A stretch of 64,000 bases of DNA from Rhodospirillales bacterium (lineage in GTDB: Bacteria > Pseudomonadota > Alphaproteobacteria > Rhodospirillales > Casp-alpha2). The stretch is taken from positions 186,001-250,000 of the forward strand of contig JAEPQO010000003.1 of the NCBI GenBank assembly GCA_017640505.1. Direction: 5' to 3'. Of the stretch, positions 39,137-47,076 are shown one piece after another. The notes below the pieces were generated by a model. That model did no database searches and was not told the origin of the DNA. It saw only the letters and a list, made by a program, of their open reading frames with translations. The position numbers and the translations under genes were made by a program. The first letter of the stretch is position 1, and every line of letters begins with the position of its first letter.

Positions 39137-40192
39137 ATGACACCCAGAACCGTCAGCATCCTTATCGTTGTCGCCATCGTCAGCGTCGCGGCGGCGGCAG
39201 TCGGCGTATCGACGCGGGTTGATTTCCGCTCCACCAATTTCGAGGGACAACGCCTGTTCCCGGGCCTGCTTGAGACGGCGAAGAACGTCGGTGAAGTGAT
39301 CGTGCTGCAGAACGGCAACACCATGACGTTCGTCCGCGACGGCGACACATGGGGCCTGAAGGAAAGCGGCGGCTATCCGGTGCACGGCAACCTGGTCAGC
39401 AAGGTCATCTTCAGCCTGTCCAACATGGAGTTGCTGGACCGCAAGACGAGCCGCCCGGCGAAATTCGCCGACCTAAACCTCGGTGACCCGACGCAGAAGA
39501 AATCGGGTGCGCAGCGTATCACGCTGAAGAACGGGGCCGGCGAGGAGATGGCGGATCTTATCGTTGGCCGTGCCAACTTCTTTCTGCCCGAAACGACCAC
39601 GGGCGGCATGTACGTGCGCCGTCCGGACGAGGAGCAGACCTGGCTCGTTCGGGGGCTTGTCGATATCGGCGTCGAACCGCGCGACTGGTTGCAACGTGAT
39701 ATCGTCGATATCAAGCCAGAGCGTATCCAGCGTGCCGAGGTGATCCATCCGGATGGCGAAAAACTGATTGTCGTGCCGCAGCAGGGCGTCACCGGCGATT
39801 TTGCGTTCGAGAACATGCCGGAAGGGATGAAGCTCTCGAGCGAGTTCGCGCCACGGAATATCGCGGCTGTCCTGAGCGGCTTTATCCTCAACGACGTGCG
39901 CAAAGTGGAGAATGTCGACCTAGATCCGGCCGAGGCATACGTAACCGAGTTCTTTACGGCTGACGCCATCCACGCGACCACCCGCATGTGGCAGAAGGAC
40001 GGCACGCAGTACATGACGGTCGAGGCCGAATATATCGGTGGCGACACGTCTTCCGACGCAGCGAAGCAGGCCGAAGCCATCAAGACCCGGACCGAGGGCT
40101 GGGCCTATATTATTCCGGAGTACCAGTTCGAGCAGATCTCGAAGAAAATGGCCGATGTCACCGAAAAAGCGGAGCCGAAGTCCGGTTCCTGA
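39137..40192 (+). CDS. DUF4340 domain protein of the GldG-like cluster
   Basis: The 351-residue protein has an N-terminal signal anchor (TVSILIVVAIVSVAAAAVGVS) and repeated beta-rich units of the DUF4340 type (residues about 65-240), with WGLKESGGYPVHGNLVSKVIFSLSNMELLDRKT and FADLNLGDP. DUF4340 genes commonly follow gldG-like genes. The protein is likely lipid- or membrane-anchored in the periplasm and part of the same exporter. Substrate unknown. Confidence 0.85.
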   Translation: MTPRTVSILIVVAIVSVAAAAVGVSTRVDFRSTNFEGQRLFPGLLETAKNVGEVIVLQNGNTMTFVRDGDTWGLKESGGYPVHGNLVSKVIFSLSNMELLDRKTSRPAKFADLNLGDPTQKKSGAQRITLKNGAGEEMADLIVGRANFFLPETTTGGMYVRRPDEEQTWLVRGLVDIGVEPRDWLQRDIVDIKPERIQRAEVIHPDGEKLIVVPQQGVTGDFAFENMPEGMKLSSEFAPRNIAAVLSGFILNDVRKVENVDLDPAEAYVTEFFTADAIHATTRMWQKDGTQYMTVEAEYIGGDTSSDAAKQAEAIKTRTEGWAYIIPEYQFEQISKKMADVTEKAEPKSGS

Positions 40193-40193
40193 G

Positions 40194-41420
40194 TTACTTC
40201 GCGTAAGCGAGCATCGAATCCAGCAGAACCTGCGTGCCGACGGCCAGATCCTCGGCACGCGCATCTTCAAGTTCGTTGTGGCTGATGCCGTCGATGCACG
40301 GCACGAATATCATCCCCGCCGGCGACACGGCGGCGATCTTGCAGGCGTCGTGGCCGGCACCCGAATGAATGTCCATGAACCGAATCTGTCGCTGGCGGCA
40401 AGCTTCGCGCACGGCGTCGACGCAGCCGGTGTTGAAGACGATTGGTTCGGCACGCGTCACGGTTTCGAACGCGACGCTTAATCCCGACGACTTCGCAATT
40501 TCGCCACAGATGCGGATCATGTCCGCCTCCATTCGTTCCAGTGTCTCGCTGTCCGGGTGACGGCTGTCGATGGTGAAGACGGTCTTGCCGGGAACCGTGT
40601 TACGCGAATTCGGCACGACCCGGACGTGGCCGATGGTAATCACGGCGGCGGGATTATAGGTCTCGGCGAGTTCGGTCAGGGCGACGGTCATCTTTGCCGT
40701 GCCGACAAACGAGTCCTGGCGTTTCGCCATGGGCAGCGTGCCGGCATGGCCGTCGACACCTTCAACCGTGACGACAAAGCAGCGCTGGCCCTGCGCACCC
40801 AACACGGCGCCGACGGTTAGACCCTCGGCCTCCAGAATGGGACCCTGTTCGATATGCGCTTCGAAATAAGCACCGAAACCCGGCTCGCCGAGGGGCGCCG
40901 GACCCGCGTAACCGATCCGTTCCAGGGCGGCACCGACGGTGACGCCTTCGGCATCCTCGAGCACCAGCGCCGCCGCGAGGTCACGGTGCCCCGAGTAGAC
41001 CCCCGAACCGATGCAGCCGGCGGCAAAGCGTGCCCCTTCTTCGTCGGTCCAGTCCACGACTTCGATCGGGGCTTCCGTCTCGATGCCGGCGTCGTTCAGC
41101 GCACGGATAACCTCCAGTCCGGCCATCACGCCAAAAGCCCCGTCGAACTTGCCGCCGAGCGGTTGACTGTCGATATGGCTGCCGGTGGCAACCGGTAGCG
41201 CGTCGGGATTGCGGCCCGGGCGGCGCGCAAAAATATTGCCGATGGTGTCGACGCGAATATCGCACCCGGCGTCGCGGGCCCAGTCGCAGAACAGGTCGCG
41301 CGCCCGTTTGTCCTCGTCCGTCAATGCGATGCGGCGCACGCCGCCCCTGGGCGTCGCACCGATCTCGGCCAGGGTCATGAGCGAGTTCCAGAGCCGGTCC
41401 TTGTTCACGTCAGCAGTCAA
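40194..41420 (-). CDS. Zn-dependent amidase/N-carbamoylase of the M20 hydantoinase family
   Basis: The 408-residue enzyme has metal-site motifs GSHIDSQPLGGKFDG (His and Asp), DWTDEEGARF (Glu) and EAHIEQGP, and the C-terminal His in IHSGAGHDA. The family includes L-N-carbamoylase, beta-ureidopropionase-like and allantoate amidohydrolases. The exact substrate is not readable. The start is TTG at 41420 inside the amidase stop (TTGA overlap); GTG at 41408 is an alternative. Together with the amidase and TAXI gene it forms a compact minus-strand operon for uptake and breakdown of an amide or carbamoyl compound. Confidence 0.9.
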   Translation of the reverse strand: MTADVNKDRLWNSLMTLAEIGATPRGGVRRIALTDEDKRARDLFCDWARDAGCDIRVDTIGNIFARRPGRNPDALPVATGSHIDSQPLGGKFDGAFGVMAGLEVIRALNDAGIETEAPIEVVDWTDEEGARFAAGCIGSGVYSGHRDLAAALVLEDAEGVTVGAALERIGYAGPAPLGEPGFGAYFEAHIEQGPILEAEGLTVGAVLGAQGQRCFVVTVEGVDGHAGTLPMAKRQDSFVGTAKMTVALTELAETYNPAAVITIGHVRVVPNSRNTVPGKTVFTIDSRHPDSETLERMEADMIRICGEIAKSSGLSVAFETVTRAEPIVFNTGCVDAVREACRQRQIRFMDIHSGAGHDACKIAAVSPAGMIFVPCIDGISHNELEDARAEDLAVGTQVLLDSMLAYAK

Positions 41421-42739
41421 AACTGTTCCTCGATCCAGCGGGCGTGACGCAGCATGTCGCCATCGTGGGCATACCGGCCGATCACCTGCAAGCCGATGGG
41501 CAGGCCATTAGGTCCTTTGAGCATGGGAAGAGTCACCGTCGGCACGCCAAGCAGCGTCCACATTTTCTGAAATGCCGCGTTGCCCGTGCTGCCGAGCCCT
41601 TCCGGTGCCTCGCCTGTGGCTCCGGCGGTGATCAGCACGTCGTAGCCGTCGAACATCCGGTCCAGCGCGGCCGCGATGGTGTCGCGGAATTCGATGGCCT
41701 TGATATAATCATCCGCCGCAATGCCTTCGCCGGATTTGGCACGGCGATGCGTTTCCTCGCGGACCTTGTCGGCGTGGTCCCGGCAGTAATCTCCGATGTT
41801 GGCGAGGACGTTGGCCATCATCACGGTTTCCTGGCACGCCAGCGCTCGGTCGAAAACACCTGTCATCTCGACTTCCTGCACGTGTTTGCCGAGCTGTACC
41901 AATGCGCCCTGCATCACGTCGTCCAGGTAATCTTCGCCCTGTTCCCACATGGGCCCGCGGACGAACGCGATTTTGGGCGGCTCGCCGGCCGGTGCGGAAA
42001 GCGCGTCCGCCAGCTTTCCACGGGGATGACCGCGCATGTCGAGATCGGCCGGGTCCTTCACCATCAGAACGTCGCCAATAAGTGCGATGTCGTCGATCGA
42101 GCGGGCATAGACGCCCGGATGGTCGAGTGGACGCGCCAGCGGGAACATCCCGGCGCGCGAAATCGACCCGAAGGTCGGCTTGAAACCGTGGATCCCGCAA
42201 TAGGACGCGGGCCGGATCATGGACCCGCCGGTTTGCGTCCCGACGGAAAGCGGCACCTGATGGTCGGCGACGCCCGCCGCCGACCCGGACGAGGATCCAC
42301 CCGGCGTATGCGCGGGGTCGTGCGGGTTCTTGGTCTTGCCCGGCGCGGAAAGCGCGAATTCCGTTGTCACGGTCTTGCCCATGATGACGGCACCGGCGGC
42401 CCTGAGCAGGCGCGCGATGGTGCTGTCGGCGACGGGACGCCGGCCTTCGAAGAGTGCGGAGCCGTTCTCGGTCGGCATGTCCGCCGTGTCGATAATGTCC
42501 TTGAGCCCTACAGGAACGCCGTGCAGCGGTCCCAGGTCGCGGCCTTCGGCCAGCGCCTGATCGCAGTTGTCCGCCTGTTCGCGGGCAAGGCAGGGGTTCA
42601 GATAAATCCAGGCACCGACATCATCGGCGCGTTCCTCCGCCCGCGCAATGCAGGCATCGATAAGGTCGCGCGATGTCAGATTGCCCGTACGGATCGCCTC
42701 GGCGGCTTCGGTAGCGGTCAGAAGATTGGGGGTCGTCAT
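41417..42739 (-). CDS. Amidase (amidase signature family)
   Basis: This 440-residue hydrolase has Lys80 in GVPVGLKDIID, the cis-Ser in TPGGSSSGSAAG (about 150) and Ser173 in GTQTGGSMIRPASYCG. These positions equal those of the amidase at 32257-33594, and much of the surrounding sequence matches, so the two are paralogues. It overlaps the preceding TAXI gene and the following carbamoylase gene by 4 bp each, so all three are translated as a coupled unit. Confidence 0.91.
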   Translation of the reverse strand: MTTPNLLTATEAAEAIRTGNLTSRDLIDACIARAEERADDVGAWIYLNPCLAREQADNCDQALAEGRDLGPLHGVPVGLKDIIDTADMPTENGSALFEGRRPVADSTIARLLRAAGAVIMGKTVTTEFALSAPGKTKNPHDPAHTPGGSSSGSAAGVADHQVPLSVGTQTGGSMIRPASYCGIHGFKPTFGSISRAGMFPLARPLDHPGVYARSIDDIALIGDVLMVKDPADLDMRGHPRGKLADALSAPAGEPPKIAFVRGPMWEQGEDYLDDVMQGALVQLGKHVQEVEMTGVFDRALACQETVMMANVLANIGDYCRDHADKVREETHRRAKSGEGIAADDYIKAIEFRDTIAAALDRMFDGYDVLITAGATGEAPEGLGSTGNAAFQKMWTLLGVPTVTLPMLKGPNGLPIGLQVIGRYAHDGDMLRHARWIEEQF

Positions 42740-43755
42740 TTAAGGCGGCCGATTTCCTTGTAGTAGTTTTGTGCCCCCACGCATAGCGGGATCGGGACAC
42801 CGTCGAACGAAGACGACAAGGTTATGGATTTGCCCTTGGGATGTCCACCGTCGAGGATCGTGCGCGCGTAGCGATTTTCCCAGAATGCCTTGGTTACCTT
42901 GTAGATGAAATTCTGGTCGAGGTCCGTCCTGGCGAGCCAGAGCGCGTTGACGGCCACGGTTTGAACCGGGCCGCTCTGACCGGGATAGACGTTGGCGGGA
43001 ATTGTCGACTTTGCATAGAACGGAGATTTCTCGGTCAGAATGTCGGCGCCTTTGCCGTCGACCGGAACGAGCGTCGCGCCGTGCGATTTCATCATTTCCG
43101 CAATGGCACTCGACGGATGCCCGGCGACGGTGATGAAGCTGTCGATATTACCGGCTTTCATCGCGTCCTGTGCACCCAGAAAATTGACGAACGAGGCCGA
43201 GAAATCCACGCCTTCCTTGAAGCCGTAGGCCCGGACCAGGAGTTGCGCGCCGAGAAGAGCGCCGGAATTCCGCTCGCCGAGCGCGATTCGTCTCCCGGGG
43301 ATGTCGCTCATGCTCTTGATGTTCGATCCCTTGGCCGCGACGAAGTGCACATCCTCGGGATAAAGGCTGGTGATAACGCAAAGCAGGGTGTTCGGTTTGC
43401 GGGTACGGAAGGGACCGGTGCCCGTATAGGACCAGTACGTTACATCGCTTTGTGCGATCGCAGACGGAAACTTCTTGGCCAGCAGGGCATCCACGTTGGC
43501 GACCGACCCGGCCGTGCTCTGCGCCGTCGCGGTTACGTCCGGGATACCGCAATTGCCACCGTTTGAGCAGGATTTCGAGCCGGGTGGATTGGAGATGACC
43601 TTGGCGAGCGAAGACGCAATCGGGAAGTAGGTGCCGCCACGGGAACCGGATGCGATCTTGAAGAATCTGAGGTCGTCGGCCTGCACCGGTGCCGGCGCAG
43701 TACCGCTGAAACACAGAAGAGCCAAAGCAAGACCCGTTGGAAGCCAGCGCTGCAT
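42736..43755 (-). CDS. TAXI-family TRAP substrate-binding protein
   Basis: The 339-residue protein has a signal peptide (cut near VQA-DD, residue 27) and the TAXI opening FFKIASGSRGGTYFPIASSLAKVIS. The mature part includes TATAQSTAGSVANVDALLAKKFPSAIAQSD and LGERNSGALLGAQLLVRAYGF. A CSNGGNC insert near residue 63-69 may be a small disulphide loop. TAXI proteins feed fused DctQM permeases, but no such permease gene lies in this window, so the protein must use one encoded elsewhere. It heads the amidase-carbamoylase operon. Confidence 0.9.
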   Translation of the reverse strand: MQRWLPTGLALALLCFSGTAPAPVQADDLRFFKIASGSRGGTYFPIASSLAKVISNPPGSKSCSNGGNCGIPDVTATAQSTAGSVANVDALLAKKFPSAIAQSDVTYWSYTGTGPFRTRKPNTLLCVITSLYPEDVHFVAAKGSNIKSMSDIPGRRIALGERNSGALLGAQLLVRAYGFKEGVDFSASFVNFLGAQDAMKAGNIDSFITVAGHPSSAIAEMMKSHGATLVPVDGKGADILTEKSPFYAKSTIPANVYPGQSGPVQTVAVNALWLARTDLDQNFIYKVTKAFWENRYARTILDGGHPKGKSITLSSSFDGVPIPLCVGAQNYYKEIGRLK

Positions 43756-43883
43756 GAGACCCTCCCTGATTGATTATGTCATCATAGGCAAAGTTGAATG
43801 TCGGCGGTATATAAAACTGGAACCTTGGTTGCCCGCCGCCGTGTGATACCTTTGACGCCGGTTTAGGTTCTTGATCCCGAAGG

Positions 43884-45023
43884 ATGACCCACGTGACGAC
43901 ATCAACGTATGTGCCGCCGGCAAGCGGTGCCGGTGACTGGCAAACGCGCAATCCCGCCGAACTCGGCTTCGATCCGGCGAAAATCAACGACGCGATCGCG
44001 TTTGCCGAGGCAAGTGAGAGCCCGTGGCCGCGCGACCTTGAGGATGCCGGAAGCGTGCCCGGCCTGACGCAGATCGAACCGGCGCCATGGAACGAATTCC
44101 TGGGCGTACTCAAACCCCGCGGCGGCCCGTCGGGGCTGTTGCTGAGGGGTGGCGAGATTGCCGCGTCCTGGGGCGATCCGGGGCGGGTCGACATGACGTT
44201 TTCGATCGCCAAGAGCTACCTCGCCGTGTTGTGCGGGATTGCCGTCGGCGACGGCCTGATCAAGGATATAGATGCGCCGGTGTCGGGTGACATCGACATC
44301 CCGGAGTTCCAGGGCGAGCACAATGCCAAGATCACGTGGCGGCACCTTCTGACGCAGACCAGCGAATGGACCGGGACACTGTTCGACAAGCCCGATCAGG
44401 TCGATCACTTCCGCGAAGTCGGCGCCGGTTCGACCAACGAGCGCAAGGGGCAGAAACGCGACCTCCAGGCGCCGGGCACGTTCTGGGAATACAACGATGT
44501 CCGGGTCAATGTGTTCTCGCTCGCGCTGTTGCATCTGTTTCGCCGTCCGCTGCCGGAAGTCCTGAAGGAACGGATCATGGACCCCATCGGTGCCTCCGAC
44601 GGCTGGACGTGGCACGGTTATGAAAACTCCGGCGTGCTGGTCGACGACGAGGTAATGATTTCCGTTCCCGGCGGGACTCACTGGGGCGGCGGTCTCTGGA
44701 TCGACTCCTACGATCACGCGCGCTTCGGCCTTCTGATCGCGCGCGGCGGCGAGTGGAACGGCAAGCGCCTGCTCGCCGAAGAGTGGGTCACGGCAATGCA
44801 CACCCCGATCGATATCTACAAGGTTTACGGGTTCCTCTGGTGGCTCAATACCGGCCGCGCGTATTATCCCGAGGCGCCCGAGACCAGTTTCTTTGCCCTC
44901 GGCGCCGGTTCGAACCTGATTTGGATCGATCAGGCGCTCGATATCGTCGGCGTTTTCCGCTGGATCGACCAGGCGAAGATCGACGGATTGCTGGGACATT
45001 TCATGGCGGCGCTCGACCGGTAA
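43884..45023 (+). CDS. Beta-lactamase-fold serine hydrolase
   Basis: This 379-residue protein belongs to the class C beta-lactamase/esterase-like family: SxxK at Ser107-Lys110 (FSIAKSYLAVL), YxN-type motif WEYNDVRVN near 203, and HWGGGLWIDSYDHARFG. No signal peptide is seen, so it is probably a cytoplasmic esterase, amidase or peptidase and not a true beta-lactamase. It is divergent from the TAXI-amidase operon (128-bp gap), so the two may be co-regulated and act on related compounds. Confidence 0.85.
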   Translation: MTHVTTSTYVPPASGAGDWQTRNPAELGFDPAKINDAIAFAEASESPWPRDLEDAGSVPGLTQIEPAPWNEFLGVLKPRGGPSGLLLRGGEIAASWGDPGRVDMTFSIAKSYLAVLCGIAVGDGLIKDIDAPVSGDIDIPEFQGEHNAKITWRHLLTQTSEWTGTLFDKPDQVDHFREVGAGSTNERKGQKRDLQAPGTFWEYNDVRVNVFSLALLHLFRRPLPEVLKERIMDPIGASDGWTWHGYENSGVLVDDEVMISVPGGTHWGGGLWIDSYDHARFGLLIARGGEWNGKRLLAEEWVTAMHTPIDIYKVYGFLWWLNTGRAYYPEAPETSFFALGAGSNLIWIDQALDIVGVFRWIDQAKIDGLLGHFMAALDR

Positions 45024-45150
45024 CCACCCTTTCGTAAGGCGAATATCACACTTTGTAACATTCGCTAACCACGGCGACATACGCCTATTACATAGCGGGT
45101 CTATTTCTTGAGCCAACGACGGATTGAAAACGTCGGGAGGGCTACAGGAA

Positions 45151-45594
45151 ATGACTGCTGTGTACAGAATTCTTGCCGTGATCGCGATCTTCGCCACCGT
45201 TGTCGGTGCCGTCGGCGCCGCTGCCGCTCAGCAGCGCAAGATCCCCGTACCGCTAAGTGAGCGCCAGGGCGTCGATATCAACTCTATCGACCTCGCCCAG
45301 GCCGCCGGCGGCAACGTTAACGTCGAGGTGATCAGCGCCTGCATCGACGGTGTCGCGTCGTTCAAGGTGGTGAACCAGGGCGAAAAGTGGCCGGAACTCG
45401 GCAAGCTCCGGGTTTACCAGATCAGCAACGGTCAGGCGCGTGAGTTGACGGCGCGGACGATGCGCTTTGCCGAAGGCCAGCAGGCATCTTTCCGCATGAA
45501 GAGCCAGGACAATTCCAGTATCGGTCTGTTCGTCGAGCCGTCCTGGTACGACCGTCCTTTCCAATACGACGCCGAAGTGTCCTGCGGACAATGA
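45151..45594 (+). CDS. Small exported protein of unknown function
   Basis: The 147-residue product has a signal peptide (ILAVIAIFATVVGAVGAAAAQ, cut near residue 27) and a mature beta-rich domain with two cysteines (EVISACIDG and EVSCGQ) likely joined by a disulphide. The middle reads FKVVNQGEKWPELGKLRVYQISNGQ, which resembles small immunoglobulin-like folds. ACAGGAA precedes the ATG at 45151. The next gene overlaps it by 4 bp and is also exported, so the two are probably partners. Confidence 0.7.
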   Translation: MTAVYRILAVIAIFATVVGAVGAAAAQQRKIPVPLSERQGVDINSIDLAQAAGGNVNVEVISACIDGVASFKVVNQGEKWPELGKLRVYQISNGQARELTARTMRFAEGQQASFRMKSQDNSSIGLFVEPSWYDRPFQYDAEVSCGQ

Positions 45595-46004
45595 CGATGC
45601 GCCGTTCCTATTACATTCCCGCCGCTATGCTGATGGTCGTTGCCGTTCTTGGCGCCACCGGTGCCGCTGCGGCCGAATGCCCGGCAATGCCCGAGAACCA
45701 AGTCTGGGGCAAGACCAGCAACCGTGCTGTCGCAAATTACGTCGCCCGGGCATACGGTGGCGACTGGGCTGCCTACATCGAGAAATGGGAGAAGCGTGCC
45801 AAGCAGGCCCGCGATCTCGTCAGACGTGACTCAATCCTGGTTTTCCACGACACGGACCAGTGGCTGCGCGGCGATGCGCTCGCAACCTACGCCAACGACG
45901 TGGAGCAACGTATCACGGCGACGCGGTGCCTCGCCCGTGCCAATGCCGACAAAGAGGTTTCGGGAGAGACCCTCGCCGGTTCTGCGCTCAACGGGGGTTC
46001 CTGA
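45591..46004 (+). CDS. Small exported protein, partner of the preceding gene
   Basis: The 137-residue protein has a signal peptide (YYIPAAMLMVVAVLGATGAAAAE, cut near residue 28), a mature helical domain NRAVANYVARAYGGDWAAYIEKWEKRAKQARDLVRRD and two cysteines (AECPAMP and TRCLAR). The charged helix is long enough for a coiled coil. It overlaps the previous gene (ATGA) and is followed by a strong terminator at 46045. No family is recognised. Confidence 0.7.
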   Translation: MTMRRSYYIPAAMLMVVAVLGATGAAAAECPAMPENQVWGKTSNRAVANYVARAYGGDWAAYIEKWEKRAKQARDLVRRDSILVFHDTDQWLRGDALATYANDVEQRITATRCLARANADKEVSGETLAGSALNGGS

Positions 46005-46044
46005 TTTCCCCCAGGGCGTCGGAGTGAACCCGGCGTTCCCGAGG

Positions 46045-46072
46045 AAAGGCCCGGCCTTTGGCCGGGCCTTTC
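46045..46072. terminator. Two-way terminator between convergent genes
   Basis: AAAGGCCCGGCC, TTT and GGCCGGGCCTTTC form a 12-bp stem flanked by A and T runs on the two sides. It separates the exported-protein pair from the convergent dehydratase gene and can serve both. Confidence 0.85.
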
Positions 46073-46097
46073 TGCGTCCGGGTTCCGGTGCCCGGGA

Positions 46098-47066
46098 TCA
46101 GCCTTCGGCGAGGGCGTAGAGCTTCTGCATGCTCTCTTGCGTGAGATTTCCGCCGGTCAGTGCGGCGACGGTTTTGAGCGAGGTATCGACCTTATCGGCG
46201 AGAAAGGCCGCGCTGGCGACGACCCCGGCCGCTTCGCCCAGCAACTTGGCGCGCGTCAGCAGCGTCACGAATGCGCGCCCGATGTCGTTCTCGGAGACCA
46301 GCACGATGTCGTCCATGTATGCCTCAAGATGTGCAAACGGCCGTTCGCCGGGGCGGCGCGCGGAAAGCCCGTCGGCGATACTGTCCCAATAGTCGATGGC
46401 GGTCGGCTCGCCGTGCTGCCTGGACACATACGCCGCGTTGGCGCGTTCCGGCTGCACACCGATCACCTTGACGTCGGGGCGCATGTGCTTGACCGCAGCC
46501 GCGACGCCGCCGGCAACGCCGCCGGACGAAACCGGTACAAGCACCTGTTCCAGGTCGCCCGCATCCTCGCAGATCTCTATGCCGAGAGACGCATGGCCTG
46601 CCGTGATCCAGTATTCTTCCCAGGTATCGATGGCGGTCATGCCGCGTTCGTCCGCAACCTGTTCGACCATCGGCTGGCGCGCGAGCGCATCGTCGCAGAA
46701 CACCACTTCGGCGCCGTGCCCCTCGGTGGCGCCGACCTTGTAGGCGCTGGTTTCACGAAGCATGACAACGGCGATCGGCACGTTCAGCAGACGGCCGGCG
46801 AAGGCAAACGCCTGCGCGAAGTTGCCGCTCGACGCCAGGATCACGCCCTTGGATTTCTGTTCGGCGCTCAGCCGGTCGAGCATCGTGAACGCGGCGCGGA
46901 TCTTGTAAGCACCGGTAACCTGCAGGTTCTCGCATTTCACCGAAAGCAGCTCGGCGCCGATTTCACGGCTGTCACGGGCGACCGGAATGATCGGTGTGCG
47001 GCGGACGGCCGGGTGCAGCCGCGCACGGGCATCCTTGATGTCATCAAAGCTGACGAGGAGGGACAT
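46098..47066 (-). CDS. PLP-dependent threonine/serine dehydratase family protein
   Basis: This 322-residue fold-type II enzyme has the PLP Lys in QVTGAYKIRAAFTML, the phosphate loop PVSSGGVAGGVAA and a C-terminal ALTGGNLT with the Ser/Thr-Gly ring contact. It lacks the C-terminal ACT regulatory domains of biosynthetic IlvA, so it is a catabolic-type dehydratase acting on threonine, serine or a hydroxyaspartate. The usual SSGNHAQ motif reads SSGNFAQ, an uncommon change of the His. It lies 10 bp after tolC on the same strand. Confidence 0.87.
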   Translation of the reverse strand: MSLLVSFDDIKDARARLHPAVRRTPIIPVARDSREIGAELLSVKCENLQVTGAYKIRAAFTMLDRLSAEQKSKGVILASSGNFAQAFAFAGRLLNVPIAVVMLRETSAYKVGATEGHGAEVVFCDDALARQPMVEQVADERGMTAIDTWEEYWITAGHASLGIEICEDAGDLEQVLVPVSSGGVAGGVAAAVKHMRPDVKVIGVQPERANAAYVSRQHGEPTAIDYWDSIADGLSARRPGERPFAHLEAYMDDIVLVSENDIGRAFVTLLTRAKLLGEAAGVVASAAFLADKVDTSLKTVAALTGGNLTQESMQKLYALAEG

Positions 47067-47076
47067 GTGCCGGCCC

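Noticed and set aside
37199-40192. Gliding motility system
   Set aside because: Only the GldA/F/G-like ABC set is present; none of the other gliding or type IX secretion genes are seen.
43884-45023. Antibiotic-resistance beta-lactamase
   Set aside because: The fold and SxxK motif fit, but there is no signal peptide and the relatives are general serine hydrolases; resistance is not supported.
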